6,200 bases of DNA from RGIG8775 sp045128735 (GTDB lineage: Bacteria; Bacillota; Clostridia; Oscillospirales; CAG-272): the NCBI GenBank assembly GCA_045128735.1, contig JBGVRT010000098.1, positions 1 to 6,200 on the forward strand, in the 5' to 3' direction. Position numbers and translations under genes: made by a program. Positions 6,027-6,200 of the stretch are shown here, in pieces. The notes below the pieces were generated by a model. It worked only from the letters and a program-made list of their open reading frames with translations, did no database searches and had not been told where the DNA came from. Each line of letters opens with the position of its first letter. Positions within the stretch are counted from its first letter, which is position 1.

Positions 6027-6063
6027 AAATTGGTGTTTGGCGGTGTGTTCGCACCGCAGCCCG
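6027..6063 (-). repeat. dispersed intergenic repeat, right copy (inverted)
   Basis: Its reverse complement matches 164-200 at 35 of 37 positions, including the 6-bp hairpin (GCGGTG 6040-6045 with CACCGC 6052-6057) and the ATTGGTGTTTGG tail. It lies 23 bp beyond the T-run of the DUF11 gene terminator. The left and right copies are inverted relative to each other and bracket all three genes of the window. Confidence 0.75.
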
Positions 6064-6104
6064 ACAGAAAAGTTTTGCGGAGCTTTTTCAAAAGCGACAA
6101 TCTC

Positions 6105-6118
6105 GCGCCCGCAGGCGC
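6105..6118. other. GC-rich hairpin
   Basis: GCGCC (6105-6109) pairs with GGCGC (6114-6118) around CGCA. A T-rich stretch begins 7 nt later (TTTTTCTTTT, 6126-6135), too far for a standard terminator. No gene is seen between 6005 and the window end; the stretch is made of repeats and hairpins. Confidence 0.4.
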
Positions 6119-6140
6119 ATCGGCGTTTTTCTTTTGGGAA

Positions 6141-6176
6141 CTTTTCTTTTTGCGCCTTTGGCTTCAAAAAGAAAAG
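6141..6176. repeat. nested stem-loop (12-bp outer stem)
   Basis: CTTTTCTTTTTG (6141-6152) pairs perfectly with CAAAAAGAAAAG (6165-6176). The 12-nt loop holds a mini-hairpin GCC-TTT-GGC (6154-6162). No U-run follows on the plus strand. The layout resembles the element at 23-75, with an AT-rich outer stem and a GC-rich inner one, which suggests dispersed palindromic elements typical of this genome's intergenic DNA. Role unknown. Confidence 0.55.
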
Positions 6177-6200
6177 TGGATTTCCTCTTTGGGTGTCAAA

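Noticed and set aside
5575..6054. Minus-strand frame over the end of the DUF11 gene and its terminator
   Set aside because: It crosses the terminator and dispersed repeat and is antisense to the DUF11 coding region. The translation has no domain.
1..6200. CRISPR array, tRNA, rRNA, riboswitch or transposase
   Set aside because: No regularly spaced direct repeats, no cloverleaf, no known aptamer core and no transposase-like protein were seen on either strand.

Overview
The window looks like chromosomal DNA of a low- to mid-GC member of the Bacillota, most likely an uncultured, possibly gut-associated Clostridia lineage. This is inferred from strong AGGAG-type ribosome binding sites, a Gram-positive-style lipoprotein signal peptide, a consensus sigma-A promoter, a DUF11-repeat protein of a type I associate with Clostridia, and intergenic DNA rich in small hairpins and dispersed repeats. 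Taxonomy below class is not supported by anything seen here.

Layout. Positions 1-295 are non-coding: a nested stem-loop, a C-run/G-run hairpin, one copy of a dispersed repeat (164-200) and a strong terminator (228-260). Positions 296-4690 hold a two-gene minus-strand operon, transcribed from a clear promoter at 4759-4788. The first gene (2591-4690) and the second (296-2572) are tandem paralogs. Each encodes an N-terminal carbohydrate-binding-type beta-sandwich (DNRLRE/CBM96-like) followed by a clan GH-A TIM-barrel glycoside hydrolase resembling GH50 agarase-like enzymes. The second gene has a lipoprotein signal; the first has none and should stay in the cytoplasm. Positions 4691-5043 are a divergent intergenic region with the promoter, a rearranged copy of the dispersed repeat that carries a small palindromic insertion, and a possible 19-codon remnant ORF. 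Positions 5044-5898 encode a 284-residue plus-strand protein with two DUF11-like repeats and no secretion signal, followed by a terminator at 5965-6004. Positions 6005-6200 are repeat-dense non-coding DNA, including an inverted copy of the repeat at 164-200.

How the genes may work together. The two hydrolases probably act on the same or related glycans in two compartments, one tethered outside the membrane and one inside. No transporter, regulator or other sugar enzyme lies in the window, so the substrate cannot be read from context. The DUF11 protein is transcribed away from the hydrolases and has no evident functional tie to them, although its translation start region is almost identical to that of the first hydrolase.

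I do not see a convincing new multi-gene system. The points most worth a second look are the compartment-split paralog pair, the repeat family with its inserted palindrome, and the shared start-region sequence.
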